DNA of 64,000 bases from CAWAYH01 sp963786195 (GTDB taxonomy: Bacteria > Acidobacteriota > Vicinamibacteria > Vicinamibacterales > 2-12-FULL-66-21): the NCBI GenBank assembly GCA_963786195.1, contig CAWAYH010000004.1, positions 496,001 through 560,000 of the forward strand, in the 5' to 3' direction. The notes below the pieces were generated by a model, which saw nothing but the letters and a program-made list of their open reading frames with translations, was not told the DNA's origin and made no database searches. Below are positions 43,519 through 52,754 of this stretch, one piece after another (positions within the stretch are counted from its first letter, which is position 1; every line of letters begins with the position of its first letter). The translations under genes were made by a program, and so were the position numbers.

Positions 43519-43848
43519 TCACGTTTCCAGCGCGCGCGCCATGGCGATCGCGACGCGATTCCACCGCGCGGCCTCGACGTCCAGCTGGCGCCGGCCCGTG
43601 CGCGTCAGACGGTAGAACTTGGCGCGGCGGTTGTTTTCGGACGATTCCCATTTCGATGCGAGCCACCCGGCCTCTTCGAGACGATGGAGCGCGGGGAAGA
43701 GCGAGCCGGGGCGCACCATGAACGTGCCCTGCGTGATCTGCTCGATGCGACGCGCCACGCCGAGCCCGTGCAATTCGCCGACGTTCAGCGCCTTCAGGAT
43801 CAGCAGATCGAGGGTGCCCTGCAACAGGTTGGCGGATGGCTTGGACAT
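43519..43848 (-). CDS. PadR-family transcriptional regulator
   Basis: A 109-residue winged-helix repressor: LLQGTLDLLILKALNVGELHGLGVARRIEQ and PGSLFPALHRLEEAGWLASKWESSENNRRAKFYRLT are the PadR signature. It is the first gene of a two-gene operon with the ADOP permease (7-base gap). A strong promoter and an 8-bp inverted repeat sit directly upstream, so autoregulation is likely, with release by a ligand of the permease. Confidence 0.95.
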   Translation of the reverse strand: MSKPSANLLQGTLDLLILKALNVGELHGLGVARRIEQITQGTFMVRPGSLFPALHRLEEAGWLASKWESSENNRRAKFYRLTRTGRRQLDVEAARWNRVAIAMARALET

Positions 43849-43875
43849 GTGCTCCTATCGAAGCTTGATATGAGC

Positions 43876-43911
43876 ACTGTAGCGGGGCTCCTATAGATTG
43901 TCAATAGGAGC
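43876..43911 (-). promoter_or_regulatory. Promoter and candidate PadR operator of the padR-ADOP operon
   Basis: On the minus strand, TTGACA (43904-43899) is followed after exactly 17 bases by TACAGT (43881-43876). A perfect inverted repeat GCTCCTAT-N9-ATAGGAGC (43887-43911) covers the -35 and spacer. A further GCTCCTAT half-site lies at 43851-43858, over the ribosome site. The repeat also contains the stop codon of the recQ-like gene, so it may double as a transcript-end hairpin. Confidence 0.65.
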
Positions 43912-45510
43912 AGGCGCGTCAGCTGAACGCATGACGTCGCGGCCCGCCGGCGTCAGGCTGAGCGTCCGGTACTGATCGTTCGACACCACGATCAAACCCG
44001 CGGCGACGCACGCGTCGATCCAGCCGTGCAGCGCGTCCGGCGTTTCGTGCTCGGAGCAGGCCGGTCGTCGACAGCGTTGACGAGCGCCGGCGGCAGGTCG
44101 CCGCTGTCGCCCAGCAGCATCGCGACGATGCGGTTGCGGCCGAAACGCTCGCCGGCGCGCGCGATGCCGGCGAGGATCTTCCGCACCAGCTCGCGCTCGT
44201 AGGCGTCGAGCGCGCCGGGACAGCAGTTGCCGCACGAGCCGCAGGGCTCGCGCACGGCTGGATCGCCGAAGTAGCGCAGGATCGTCGCGCGCAGGCAGGC
44301 GCGTGTGTCGGCGTAGTCGACCATCCGCCGCAGCTTCGCGTGCTCGAGCGCCCGCGCCGTGCCGCCTCCTCCGGATCGAGCGGCGCGGCCGCGGCGATGC
44401 GCCGAGTTGTCGCGTTTCGGGCTGTCGATCAGGAACTCGCGCGTCGACGACGTCGTCGTAGTCCCACAGCAGCGTCGCCGTCGCGGGACGGCCGTCGCGT
44501 CCGGCGCGGCCGATCTCCTGGTAGTACGCTTCGACCGATCCGGGAATCGCGTAGTGGACGACGGCGTCGACGTCGGGACGGTCGATCCCCATGCCGAACG
44601 CGTTGGTCGCGCAGACGACCGGCAGCGATCCGGCCGCGAACGCGTCCTGCACGCGCGTGCGCTCCTCGTCCTTCAGGCCCGCGTGATACGCCGCCGCCTT
44701 GACGCCCGTGCGTCGTCAGGAACGACGCGGCGCGTCTCGGCCGTCTTCCGCGTCGCCGTGTACACGAGCGCGCGCCGGCCGCGCACGAGGCCCGGCAGCA
44801 GCCGGTTCTTGTCGTCCTCGTCATCCGTCACGCGCTCGACGCGGAGATAGATGTTCGGCCGATCGAATCCCGCGACGAGCAGCTGCGGCCGCTCGAGGCC
44901 GAGCAGCGCCACGACGTCGTCGCGGACTTCCGCCGTCGCCGTCGCGGTGAACGCCGCCATCGGCGGCCGCCGGCGTGCGCCGTCGCTGCGGCGGCACAAC
45001 GCGGCCGCCGGCGCGCAGCCGCCGGTAGTCGGGACGGAAGTCATGACCCCACTGCGACACGCAGTGCGCCTCGTCGACGACGAATCGCGACGACGGCGAC
45101 CTCGCCGAGCAGTCGCAGGAACGGCTCGGACGCGAACCGCTCGGGCGCGACATAGAGCAGCCGCAGCGCGCCGCGCGCGCGCCGCGTTCGAGCACGTCGC
45201 ACCTCGCGTCGGCCGACAACATCGAGTGCAGCGCGCCGCGACGGGATGCCGCGGCGATTCAGCTCGTCGACCTGATCCTTCATCAGCGAGATCAGCGGCG
45301 AGACGACGAGCGTCGTGCCCGGCAGCGACGACGGCCGGCAGCTGATAGCCGAGCGACTTGCCGGATCCCGTCGGCATGACCGCGAGCACGTCGCGGCCGC
45401 CGAGCACTGCCGCGACGATCCGCTTCCTGTCCTGGCCGGAACTCCCGATGCCCGAAACGCTCGCGCAGCCGCGAGAGCACTTCACTCGCCGAATCACACG
45501 TCACGCCCAT
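43891..45510 (-). pseudogene. RecQ-family DNA helicase, multiply frameshifted
   Basis: Pieces of a RecQ helicase appear in order across three minus-strand frames: SEVLSRLRERFGHREFRPGQ, then RDVLAVMPTGSGKSLGYQLPAV (Walker A), MKDQVDELNRRGI, VVDEAHCVSQWGHDFRPDY (DEAH box), AAFTATATAEVRDDVV, RPNIYLRVERV, ATNAFGMGIDRPDVDAVVHY, EAYYQEIGRAGRDGRPA, then the zinc-binding CGSCGNCC and a winged-helix end. At least six indels are needed, many more per kilobase than in neighbouring genes, and they are not at GTAC sites. Either a decaying gene or a locally poor assembly. Start taken at ATG 45510; divergent from the methyltransferase gene. Confidence 0.75.
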
Positions 45511-45565
45511 TGGACGACGATGGCACGTCGAACTTGTGGATTTCAAGAGCGCAAAAATTGCTAGC

Positions 45566-46246
45566 ATGCGGATCGTGGCCTTCTCGCCCGCCTCGAAGAG
45601 CCGGCTGACGGCTTACGACCTGGATCGGTTCGCCGGACCCACGCTGTTCGATCGCATCGGGCGCGCCGTGTGCCGCGCGGAATGTCTGCCGCGCAAGGAG
45701 CTCTATGAGGCGTGGGAGACCGCGCGGCGCGTGCGGCGGACCTTCAGGGGCGGGCGCGTCGTCGATCTCGCCGGCGGCCACGGCCTGCTCGCGCACGTCC
45801 TGCTGATTCTCGACGACTCGTCGTCCGGCGGTCTGGTCGTCGACACGACGATCCCGCCGTCGGCCGGCGCTCTGCAGCACGCCCTCACCGGGGCATGGCC
45901 GCGGCTGGCGGGACGCATCGAGTACGTGGCGGCGAATCTGGGCGATGTGGCGATCGCCGGGTCGGACCTGGTCGTGTCCGTCCATGCCTGCGGCGCGCTG
46001 ACGGACGTTGTCCTCGATCGCGCCATCGCGTCGCGCGCGCGCGTGGCGGTCCTGCCGTGCTGCCACGATCTCGACGCGAGCGACGCCGGGGGACTCGAGG
46101 GATGGATGGACCGGGCGCTCGCGATCGACGCCAGGCGGGCGACCCGGCTTGCCGGGGCGGGCTATCGCGTCCGGACGCAGACGATTCCAAGCACGATCAC
46201 GCCGAAGAACCGGCTGCTGCTCGGCGAGCCGCTCGATTCTGCGTGA
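45566..46246 (+). CDS. SAM-dependent methyltransferase-like protein
   Basis: A 226-residue Rossmann-type protein. The SAM-binding motif I is VVDLAGGHGLLAHVLL, followed by a motif II-like acidic stretch (GLVVDTTIPPSA), SDLVVSVHACGALTDVVLDRAI and VLPCCHDLD. The HACG and PCCH patterns resemble the METTL25/methyltransferase-domain group acting on RNA or protein. Starts at ATG 45566 (an upstream in-frame GTG at 45536 overlaps the recQ leader). Its last 201 bases are duplicated at 47135-47334. Confidence 0.7.
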   Translation: MRIVAFSPASKSRLTAYDLDRFAGPTLFDRIGRAVCRAECLPRKELYEAWETARRVRRTFRGGRVVDLAGGHGLLAHVLLILDDSSSGGLVVDTTIPPSAGALQHALTGAWPRLAGRIEYVAANLGDVAIAGSDLVVSVHACGALTDVVLDRAIASRARVAVLPCCHDLDASDAGGLEGWMDRALAIDARRATRLAGAGYRVRTQTIPSTITPKNRLLLGEPLDSA

Positions 46247-46279
46247 ACAAGGTAATTCCCAGCGGATTTCGTCGGCCGT

Positions 46280-46525
46280 CTACGAGATCCGCTGACCTTT
46301 GGGGGCCTGGCCTGGCAGCAGGAACGTCTTGATGAGCTCCCCTTCGCCACAGACCGTTATTCCGGAGAATCGTTTGTACCACTGGCCGTCAGGAACGTCC
46401 GGCTCAGTGTCGAGCCATCGGCCAAGCAATTCGAGCTGCGTTGCCGGAATCGTGCGTGTCTGGATGCGGTCCAAAAGATGTTGGAAAAGCGCCGGCGGCA
46501 GGGTCTGGCGACGGACTTTCGGCAC
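46280..46525 (-). CDS. Small protein, candidate toxin partner of the upstream antitoxin-like gene
   Basis: An 81-residue protein (ALFQHLLDRIQTRTIPATQLELLGRWLDTEPDVPDG, then WYKRFSGITVCGEGELIKTFLLPGQ). It lies 6 bases downstream of an antitoxin-like gene. I recall this small family as a recurrent partner of ribbon-helix-helix-like proteins, but no activity is established. Candidate toxin by context only. Confidence 0.5.
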   Translation of the reverse strand: MPKVRRQTLPPALFQHLLDRIQTRTIPATQLELLGRWLDTEPDVPDGQWYKRFSGITVCGEGELIKTFLLPGQAPKGQRIS

Positions 46526-46531
46526 CGGGAC

Positions 46532-46873
46532 TCAGATGCCGTAAAAGCCGCGAGTGAGCCGTTCCCTGAGACGTGCGGCCTCCATGGGGTCGGAAGCGGA
46601 CGCGAGCTGCTTGGCGAGGAGGCCGAGCTCCTCAGGACCGAGACGATTGCCCTTCCCTTCGAGAGCGCTCAGTTCGGCCGTTTCGAGGGCAACTTCCTCC
46701 CCCGTAGGCTTGCGGGCGACAACCCGGGCTCCGGTCAGCGCCTGGCGCAGGAACCAGTGATACACAGCCAGTGCGCTCTTGATCACATCCGTACGCTTCG
46801 ACTGGGTGAGCTCCGCCATCTGGTCGACGAGGGCGAGCTCGGTTGTGCTCAGAACAGGCTGGACCCTAGCCAT
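46532..46873 (-). CDS. Antitoxin-like (ribbon-helix-helix type) small protein
   Basis: A 113-residue protein. The N-terminal ARVQPVLSTTELALVDQMAELTQSKRTDVIKSALAVY fits a ribbon-helix-helix DNA-binding domain (short strand, then two helices with a conserved SKR-DVIKSAL segment). The charged C-terminal half could bind a partner. It is the first gene of the pair with 46280-46525 (6-base gap). Probable autoregulated toxin-antitoxin-like operon. Confidence 0.55.
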   Translation of the reverse strand: MARVQPVLSTTELALVDQMAELTQSKRTDVIKSALAVYHWFLRQALTGARVVARKPTGEEVALETAELSALEGKGNRLGPEELGLLAKQLASASDPMEAARLRERLTRGFYGI

Positions 46874-46920
46874 ACTCGTTTGTGCTCACTTTCTGTTCAT
46901 ATTATGCTCCAGTATGCTCA

Positions 46921-47137
46921 TGGTGTCTAGACGGAAATGTCTGGAGCGTGCGTGCGAAGCGCCGTCTCCCTTTTCGGAAGAACGTCATTGCTGGTTTCAC
47001 CCTGGGCGGGCGCGGTGAGGTCGATGCCGCTGCCGAACGCACAGCCGGCGCCGCGAACGATGACGACGCGGAGCGTCGAGCAGACGCGCGATGTCGGGGA
47101 GTTCCGCGATTTTCGCGCACGACAGGGGGGCCACGCG
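46921..47137 (-). pseudogene. Fragment of an enoyl-CoA hydratase/crotonase gene joined to a membrane-protein gene fragment
   Basis: Minus-strand reading gives APLSCAKIAELPDIARLLD, then, after one indel, LRVVIVRGAGCAFGSGIDL, the crotonase oxyanion-hole region, and stops soon after. Bases 47104-47137 match 57531-57564 (the start of the small membrane-protein gene) at 33 of 34 positions. Neither gene is complete here. The segment abuts the copied methyltransferase 3' end. Confidence 0.5.
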
Positions 47138-47334
47138 GTCCTGCCGTGCTGCCACGATCTCGACGCGAGCGACCCCGGGGACTCGAGGGATGGATGGACC
47201 CGGCGCTCGCGATCGACGCCAGGCGGGCGACCCGGCTTGCCGGGGCGCGCTATCGCGTCCGGACGCAGGCGACTCCAATCGCGATCACGCCGAAGAACCG
47301 GCTGCGGCTCGGTGGGCCCCTCGATTCTGCGTGA
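47135..47334 (+). pseudogene. Duplicated 3' end of the methyltransferase gene
   Basis: A 200-base copy of 46046-46246 with about 94% identity and one single-base gap (by-eye count), including the stop codon. The gap makes the copy change frame internally (VLPCCHDLDASDPGDSRDG versus LEGWMDPALAIDARRATRLAG). No 5' part of the gene is present. Confidence 0.75.
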
Positions 47335-47349
47335 CCAGGTACCTTGCCG

Positions 47350-49683
47350 TCACCTCAGCAGTCGCGTCGACTGAATGTTCCCCGCATCCAGAAGGCCGCT
47401 GACGTTGGCCACGACGTTCCCACGCGCGTCCCTGATGACGAGCGCGAATGTGTCACGGCGACGGCCGGGTTCGCCGCGATCGGTCGCCGTTGCCTCGAAC
47501 CTGTAGCCGGGACGGCCGTTCCATCTGCCGGTCCCGGACAACCTGACGGTGTCGACGGCAGGCAGCGGACCGGAGGCGGGCTGGAACCCAGGGGCATCGG
47601 AGAAGACCACAACGACGGACGTGGCCTCGAAATGGTTCACGGGGTTACGGTGAATCCGCCAAGAGTCGGCATCGCTGGCACCAGGAAGACCCGACGTCCG
47701 ATCGAACTCGTCGTCTGACGCGCAGCGGCGCGGGTCGTTGCTCCAGAAATGGAAGCGTCCGTAGTCCTGGCTGTTCACCTGCGCGGTTCTGAAGAGGAAA
47801 TGGCCGTGCATACCGGCCTGGCTCACGATTCCGGCGCCGACCATTCTGCCATCCGTCGTCGCAGTCGGGGTCGCGGTCACGGTCACGGTAAACGCGCCAT
47901 TTCCGGCATTCCCCGCACGGTCGATGGCGGCGCAGACGACCGTCGTCACGCCAACCGCGAAGATCGAGCCGGACGCCGGTGCGCAACTCGTCGACGCGAG
48001 ACCGCTGAGAGTCTCCACGGTGACAGGTGGCGGATACGAGACTACCGCACCCCCTTGGGTGGTCTGCGGCACCGTTTGATTTGCTGGCGGCGTGATGACG
48101 GGCGCAGTCTTGTCGATCCTGGCCGTTACCGAGGCTGAAGTCGTCACTCCGGCTTCGTTCGAAGCGGTGCACGTCAGTGTGACGCCCGACGTGTCCGTCG
48201 TAAGAGTCGTTGCAGAGCAGCCCGACGACGATGCGATCGCAGACTCGGGATCGGCAACATGCCAGCTGACGCTCACGTCGCCGACGTACCAGCCGTCGTT
48301 GCCCAAGAGCCCGATGGTTTGAGGGACAACGACAGGCGGAGTCGCATCAGCGAGAGCGGTCACGTTGATCGACACCGTCGCCGTGACCGTGTTGTAGTCG
48401 ACGACGTCTGACGGAGTGAACGTGACCGACAACAACTGGCCCGTTCCGACCGGCAGTCTCGTGCCTTCAGGAGGACTGTAGACAAAGGCTCCGGGCACAT
48501 TGGCGGTGGCATTCAACTGTGCGAGGCCGAGTGCGGTGCCCACTTGAATGTCGGCTGGATTCTGCCAGGTGATAGTGGGTGTTGCTTTCAGGATCGTCAG
48601 CGCGGCGCTTGAATCGCTGCTGCTGGCGAACGTCGACGTGCCGCTGTAGTCCGCGCGGATGGCGTAGGTTCCCGCCGCCGTCCCGCCAGGTATGGAGACG
48701 TTGACGTTTGCGCTCCCCGTCGTCACCGGCGCGGACGCGACCGCACCCGGTACATCGGAAATGCTGAAACTCACGGAGCCGCCCTCTATCGCTCCCTGGG
48801 CTCCCGTGACTGCTACGGTCAGTTGCACCGTTTGAGCGGCGGGGCTGAATGGAACGGCGACATGCTGCGCCACGGTGGTCGTGGCGAGTAGAGCGTCGGG
48901 CGTCACCATCTCCGTCCAGAGCCGCTGGTGCATCAGCAGCAGGTTCGACGGCGCTTCAGTCGTCGTCAGATTCGCCTCGTAGTAGACGTTCAGCGCAGCG
49001 CTGGCTTGCATGAACGCGAGTCCGGTGTATCCAGCAATTTCCAGGACGTTGGCCGCAGCGATCATGGCCTGCGGATTATCGGGTTGCGCGAGCAGCAGCT
49101 GCTGCGTGGTGCGGACGGCGCTATCGATGTCGTTGTGGTTCAGTGCGTACTCGGCCAGCAGCAGTGACTTTTGAGCCTGCTGGCGCGCGTTCAGTGCAGG
49201 CTCCTGGCCGATGGTGATGGCGATTGGCCGAGACTCGACCGAGCCGTTCCATCCACCCGAGTTGCTGACCTCCATCGCGGGCGTCAGCAGATACGTTCCC
49301 TGAGGCAGGCTGGAGACGTCGTCGGGGGAGACCTGCCATGTCGCGCGAACGAAACCTTCCGGCTGAAGCGTCAGCGCCGGATCGCTCGCGCTCCCGACCA
49401 CGGTGAGCGGCCACTGCGATGCCTGGCCCGAGCTCGACACGACGCGGAAGCGGATCGCGTTCGTCCACGCCTGGCCCTGCGGAGAGACGGTCAACGGCGC
49501 GCTGCCGCCGGCTTCATCGCGCGTCGAGTTCATGATGGTGACCTGAACCATCAACGGCCAGCCGGGATACACCGTGGTCTTGTTGCTGCCGTTGGCCGAG
49601 GCGAACAGGTCCGGCGCGGCCTGCTGCCCAAGCGCCACCGCGGGAACGCCGAGTGACCAGACGAGCAGAGCGATCGTCTTCAT
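47350..49683 (-). CDS. Secreted protein with Ig-like and HYR-type repeats
   Basis: About 777 residues from ATG 49683, chosen over an upstream ATG at 49746 because it starts the signal peptide (MKTIALLVWSLGVPAVALGQQ) and overlaps the upstream stop as ATGA. After an N-terminal domain of about 250 residues come Ig-like repeats (AVTGAQGAIEGGSVSFSI; ATPTITWQNPADIQ), a Big/HYR-type segment (DATPPVVVPQTIGLLGNDG, DKTAPVITPPANQTVPQ) and a C-terminal domain with DGRMVGAGIVSQAGMHGHF. Translationally coupled to the metalloprotease gene. Probably a cell-surface or secreted adhesive/structural partner. Confidence 0.75.
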   Translation of the reverse strand: MKTIALLVWSLGVPAVALGQQAAPDLFASANGSNKTTVYPGWPLMVQVTIMNSTRDEAGGSAPLTVSPQGQAWTNAIRFRVVSSSGQASQWPLTVVGSASDPALTLQPEGFVRATWQVSPDDVSSLPQGTYLLTPAMEVSNSGGWNGSVESRPIAITIGQEPALNARQQAQKSLLLAEYALNHNDIDSAVRTTQQLLLAQPDNPQAMIAAANVLEIAGYTGLAFMQASAALNVYYEANLTTTEAPSNLLLMHQRLWTEMVTPDALLATTTVAQHVAVPFSPAAQTVQLTVAVTGAQGAIEGGSVSFSISDVPGAVASAPVTTGSANVNVSIPGGTAAGTYAIRADYSGTSTFASSSDSSAALTILKATPTITWQNPADIQVGTALGLAQLNATANVPGAFVYSPPEGTRLPVGTGQLLSVTFTPSDVVDYNTVTATVSINVTALADATPPVVVPQTIGLLGNDGWYVGDVSVSWHVADPESAIASSSGCSATTLTTDTSGVTLTCTASNEAGVTTSASVTARIDKTAPVITPPANQTVPQTTQGGAVVSYPPPVTVETLSGLASTSCAPASGSIFAVGVTTVVCAAIDRAGNAGNGAFTVTVTATPTATTDGRMVGAGIVSQAGMHGHFLFRTAQVNSQDYGRFHFWSNDPRRCASDDEFDRTSGLPGASDADSWRIHRNPVNHFEATSVVVVFSDAPGFQPASGPLPAVDTVRLSGTGRWNGRPGYRFEATATDRGEPGRRRDTFALVIRDARGNVVANVSGLLDAGNIQSTRLLR

Positions 49684-52056
49684 TGTCCACCACCCGGTGG
49701 GATTTCGCTGGACACCGGTGGGTATTTGTCGTTTACGCAGAGCCACTGCTGACAGGCTCCGCGCAGGCCTGCGGCGTCGAAGAAGCGCGGCTGCGGAAGG
49801 CGAGCGGGATCGTTCACGCCGGTTCCCGCGGGGCTCTGGCAGAGCGAACTGCCGGGGGATTCAGTGCCTGCTGCCGCCAGATAGTACGTGGTGGGATCTC
49901 CCTGCTTCTGATACGCGTTTGCGAAGAAGTAGCGCATGATGCATTGGAAGTTGCCGCTGTGCTGACCGTGCTCCCGTCCTATGTAAAGCCACAAGTCCAC
50001 GAACGAAGGCAGCGCGTCGACGACGATCTGGCAGATGGCGCTGAAGAACTCTGGCGTGTAGAGAGCGGCCACGCTGCCGCAATTCTGCCGAAGGAGTCGA
50101 ACGGCCTCCTGCCAGGCTGCGGCCGTCAGGTCGGCTCCCGTAGCCTCATCGAGCAGTCGAACAGCGGTCCCGTCTACCAGGAAGCGCGGGGCACTCGATG
50201 GATTCCCTGGACTGTTTGGAGCGAGAAGACCGAAGCGGCGCCTTCCCGGATCGTTATCACCATGGTGCTCGACGCCTACGGAATGCGCCAGCTCGTGGGC
50301 AATGCCGATGTCGTACTGCGAGGCCGCCTGCTCGGGAGTGATGAGTCGATCGTGCGTGTTGAGCGGGTTCAGCGTGCTGCCGGCCGCGGTGAGCGATTGC
50401 ATGCATATTCCGGTCGTCAACTTCGGGCGGCCACGGACGCCCGTTCCTTCGACGAACGTCAGTCCCCCGTCCACCCGCGAGCAGAAAGAGATGATTACGC
50501 CGTGCTGGTCGAAGCCCTGGTGCGCCCCCTGACCGTGGTTGAAGTTGATGACGCGATCGCCCAGCGAGCCGTCTTCCTTCACGCCGTCCATCTCGTCTTC
50601 CTGAATGTCCTTGTGGACGACGAGGCCGGTGACCTGGGCAAATTTCCGGAGACCCGGCTCCGCCTGACCCCCGATCAGGTTCTGCACGAAGAAGTCCTTC
50701 TTCGTGGGGTCGCCCTCTATGTGCTTCTTGTTCTCCATGAAGCCGCGGGTATCCTCGTAAAGCGTCAGGCCATCGCCGGTACAGCTGGACAAACCTTCGG
50801 GTCGCGTTTCCGCATCGCCGTCGTCCGGCATGTCCAGCGGGAGCTTGCGGGCCGTCTTCCACGCATCGGCGATGTGCGACCCGGCTTGCCGCTTCGGAAG
50901 CAGAATGTCGGTGACGGTGTCGTTCGCGAGCCGCCCTTCCACCGTCTGGCCCTGCGCGTCGGCGGTCACTTTCAGCGTGCCCCAGGCACCCCAGTCATGA
51001 GGAGACATGAAAACGAATGCGGCTTCCGCCTGCTGCGGCATGAATTCAGCCTTCATCCCGTCCGCGGCGACGGTGGCGAACGGGTTCAGCTCTGCGTCGA
51101 AGCTCAGGTCGGGATCCGTGGTCGCGAGGTTCCTGGCAGGCCAGTTCATGGCGACGCCAGGTTCGCGCGAGACGCCGGTCAGCATGAACGTAATCTTCTC
51201 GGCGTTGACCTCGCTGCCCGTGTCCTTATCCACCAGCTGCGCGATGATCCCCAGGACCGAGGAACCCGTCACGGGATCCGCGCCGATGTCCTTCTCTTTC
51301 ATCCCGCCCGCCGGTCTCCAGTCCTCGTAATCCGGAATCAGCACCACGAGGTCCAGGCTTCGCAGAGTCGGAACGAAGTTCCAGGTGACGGTCCAGGTGG
51401 CCATGCCGCCGTGGAAGCTGAGTGCCTGAAAGGTGGTGCTTCCGGTGAGGAGACCGACAGCGGAGGGCAGCGGAGTCTTGACCAGCCAGTCCGAAACCCC
51501 CGGGCCCCAGGGATGAAAGTTGCTGACCGACGTGGACGAAGGACCGCAGGCGGAATCGGGCGTGAACGTTGTCACCAGTCCATCGACGTTTTGCCGCGGA
51601 CTAATGTTGAGCGTGGGCGTCGTCGGATTCCTGAAATCCACTTCCAGATTGATGAGCCGCTCGGTGAGGGTCCCCTGGGTCACCGTGTACGTGACGGTGT
51701 AGGGTCGTCGGTTGCGATTCTGGTCCTCGCAGGTCGTGTGGGTGACGTCGTTCATCGTCACCCAGGTCCTGAACCTGGGAGCCGCTCGCCGGGTACTGAA
51801 TGGCGGAGAAGCCCTCGCATTGTTGAGCAGGGTCGACGGGAGGAAACTGCGCGGTGATCGTCGCAGACTCATTCGTCACGTGCGTGTTGCCGGCCTGATC
51901 GGTCGACTCTCCGGAACCGGAGATCGTGACGGTCCCGGTCCACCTCGAGACGCTGGCCCAGTTTCCACAGGGGTTGGGAGTCGGTTGTGCAGCCACGCCC
52001 TTCGGCAGGGCCAATACTGCTCCCGTCAGCACGAGCAGCGCTGCCAGCCATCGCAT
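49680..52056 (-). CDS. Secreted metzincin-like zinc metalloprotease, one frameshift
   Basis: ATG 52056 (AAGGAG eight bases upstream) starts a signal peptide (MRWLAALLVLTGAVLALPKGVAA). The frame changes near 51765 through one extra base, restoring SGSQFRTWVTMND, and continues to 49680, about 792 residues. The zinc motif HELAHSVGVEHH matches the metzincin HExxHxxGxxH pattern. The N-terminal 350 residues look beta-rich and may be binding domains. It is coupled by a 4-base overlap to the Ig-domain protein gene. The divergent ECF sigma factor is 83 bases away. Confidence 0.75.
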
Positions 52057-52139
52057 GGGGAACACTCCTTACGACCAACAGCGCAAAGCGAGCAGGAACT
52101 CCATCACGCCGTGTTAGACTGCGCCGCGCAGCGGGGGGG

Positions 52140-52751
52140 ATGCCATTGACCGAGCGTTCGAACGCGGAGCAGGTGACCGAGATCCTGCTTGCGTGGCAGC
52201 AGGGCGACAGCGAGGCGTTGGTGCGCCTGATCCCGCTCGTGTATGAGGAGTTGCGCCGCGTCGCCCACGCGCATCTCCGCGCGGAGCCCGCCGGCCATAT
52301 CTTTCAGACGACGGCGCTGGTTCATGAGGCGTACCTTCGACTCGTGGACCTCGATCGCGTCAACCTGCGCGACCGCGGCCACCTGCTGGCGCTGGCTGCC
52401 CGTCTGATGCGCCAGATCCTCGTCGATCAGGCCCGCCGCAGGAATGCGTTGAAACGTGGGGGCGGCGTCAGGATCGTGGGGCAGGACGACGTGGTGAAGG
52501 GGATCGATCCTCCGGCGATCGACGTGCTCGCACTCAACGAGGCGTTGACGGAACTCGCCGCACTCGACGAGCGCCTCAGCCGCGTCGTCGAAGTCAAGTT
52601 CTTCGGAGGCTTGACGATCGATGAAACGGCTGAAGCCCTCGGTGTATCAACGGCGACCGCCGAGCGCGATTGGACGGTGGCCAGGGCGTGGCTCCATCAA
52701 AGGCTGGCGAGCCTTCCGTCGAACACGGAGACTCTGAATTCGAGTGACTGA
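52140..52751 (+). CDS. ECF-type RNA polymerase sigma factor (TIGR02999-like)
   Basis: A 203-residue sigma factor. Region 2 is seen as VYEELRRVAHAHLRAEP and TTALVHEAYLRLVD, and region 4 as SRVVEVKFFGGLTIDETAEALGVSTATAERDWTVARAWL. This subgroup typically accompanies Ser/Thr kinase-TPR proteins in Acidobacteriota and Planctomycetes, and the convergent gene at 52755-55235 is exactly such a protein. Start at ATG 52140, after a G-rich stretch. Likely controlled by that kinase rather than by a classical anti-sigma factor (family inference). Confidence 0.9.
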   Translation: MPLTERSNAEQVTEILLAWQQGDSEALVRLIPLVYEELRRVAHAHLRAEPAGHIFQTTALVHEAYLRLVDLDRVNLRDRGHLLALAARLMRQILVDQARRRNALKRGGGVRIVGQDDVVKGIDPPAIDVLALNEALTELAALDERLSRVVEVKFFGGLTIDETAEALGVSTATAERDWTVARAWLHQRLASLPSNTETLNSSD

Positions 52752-52754
52752 GAC

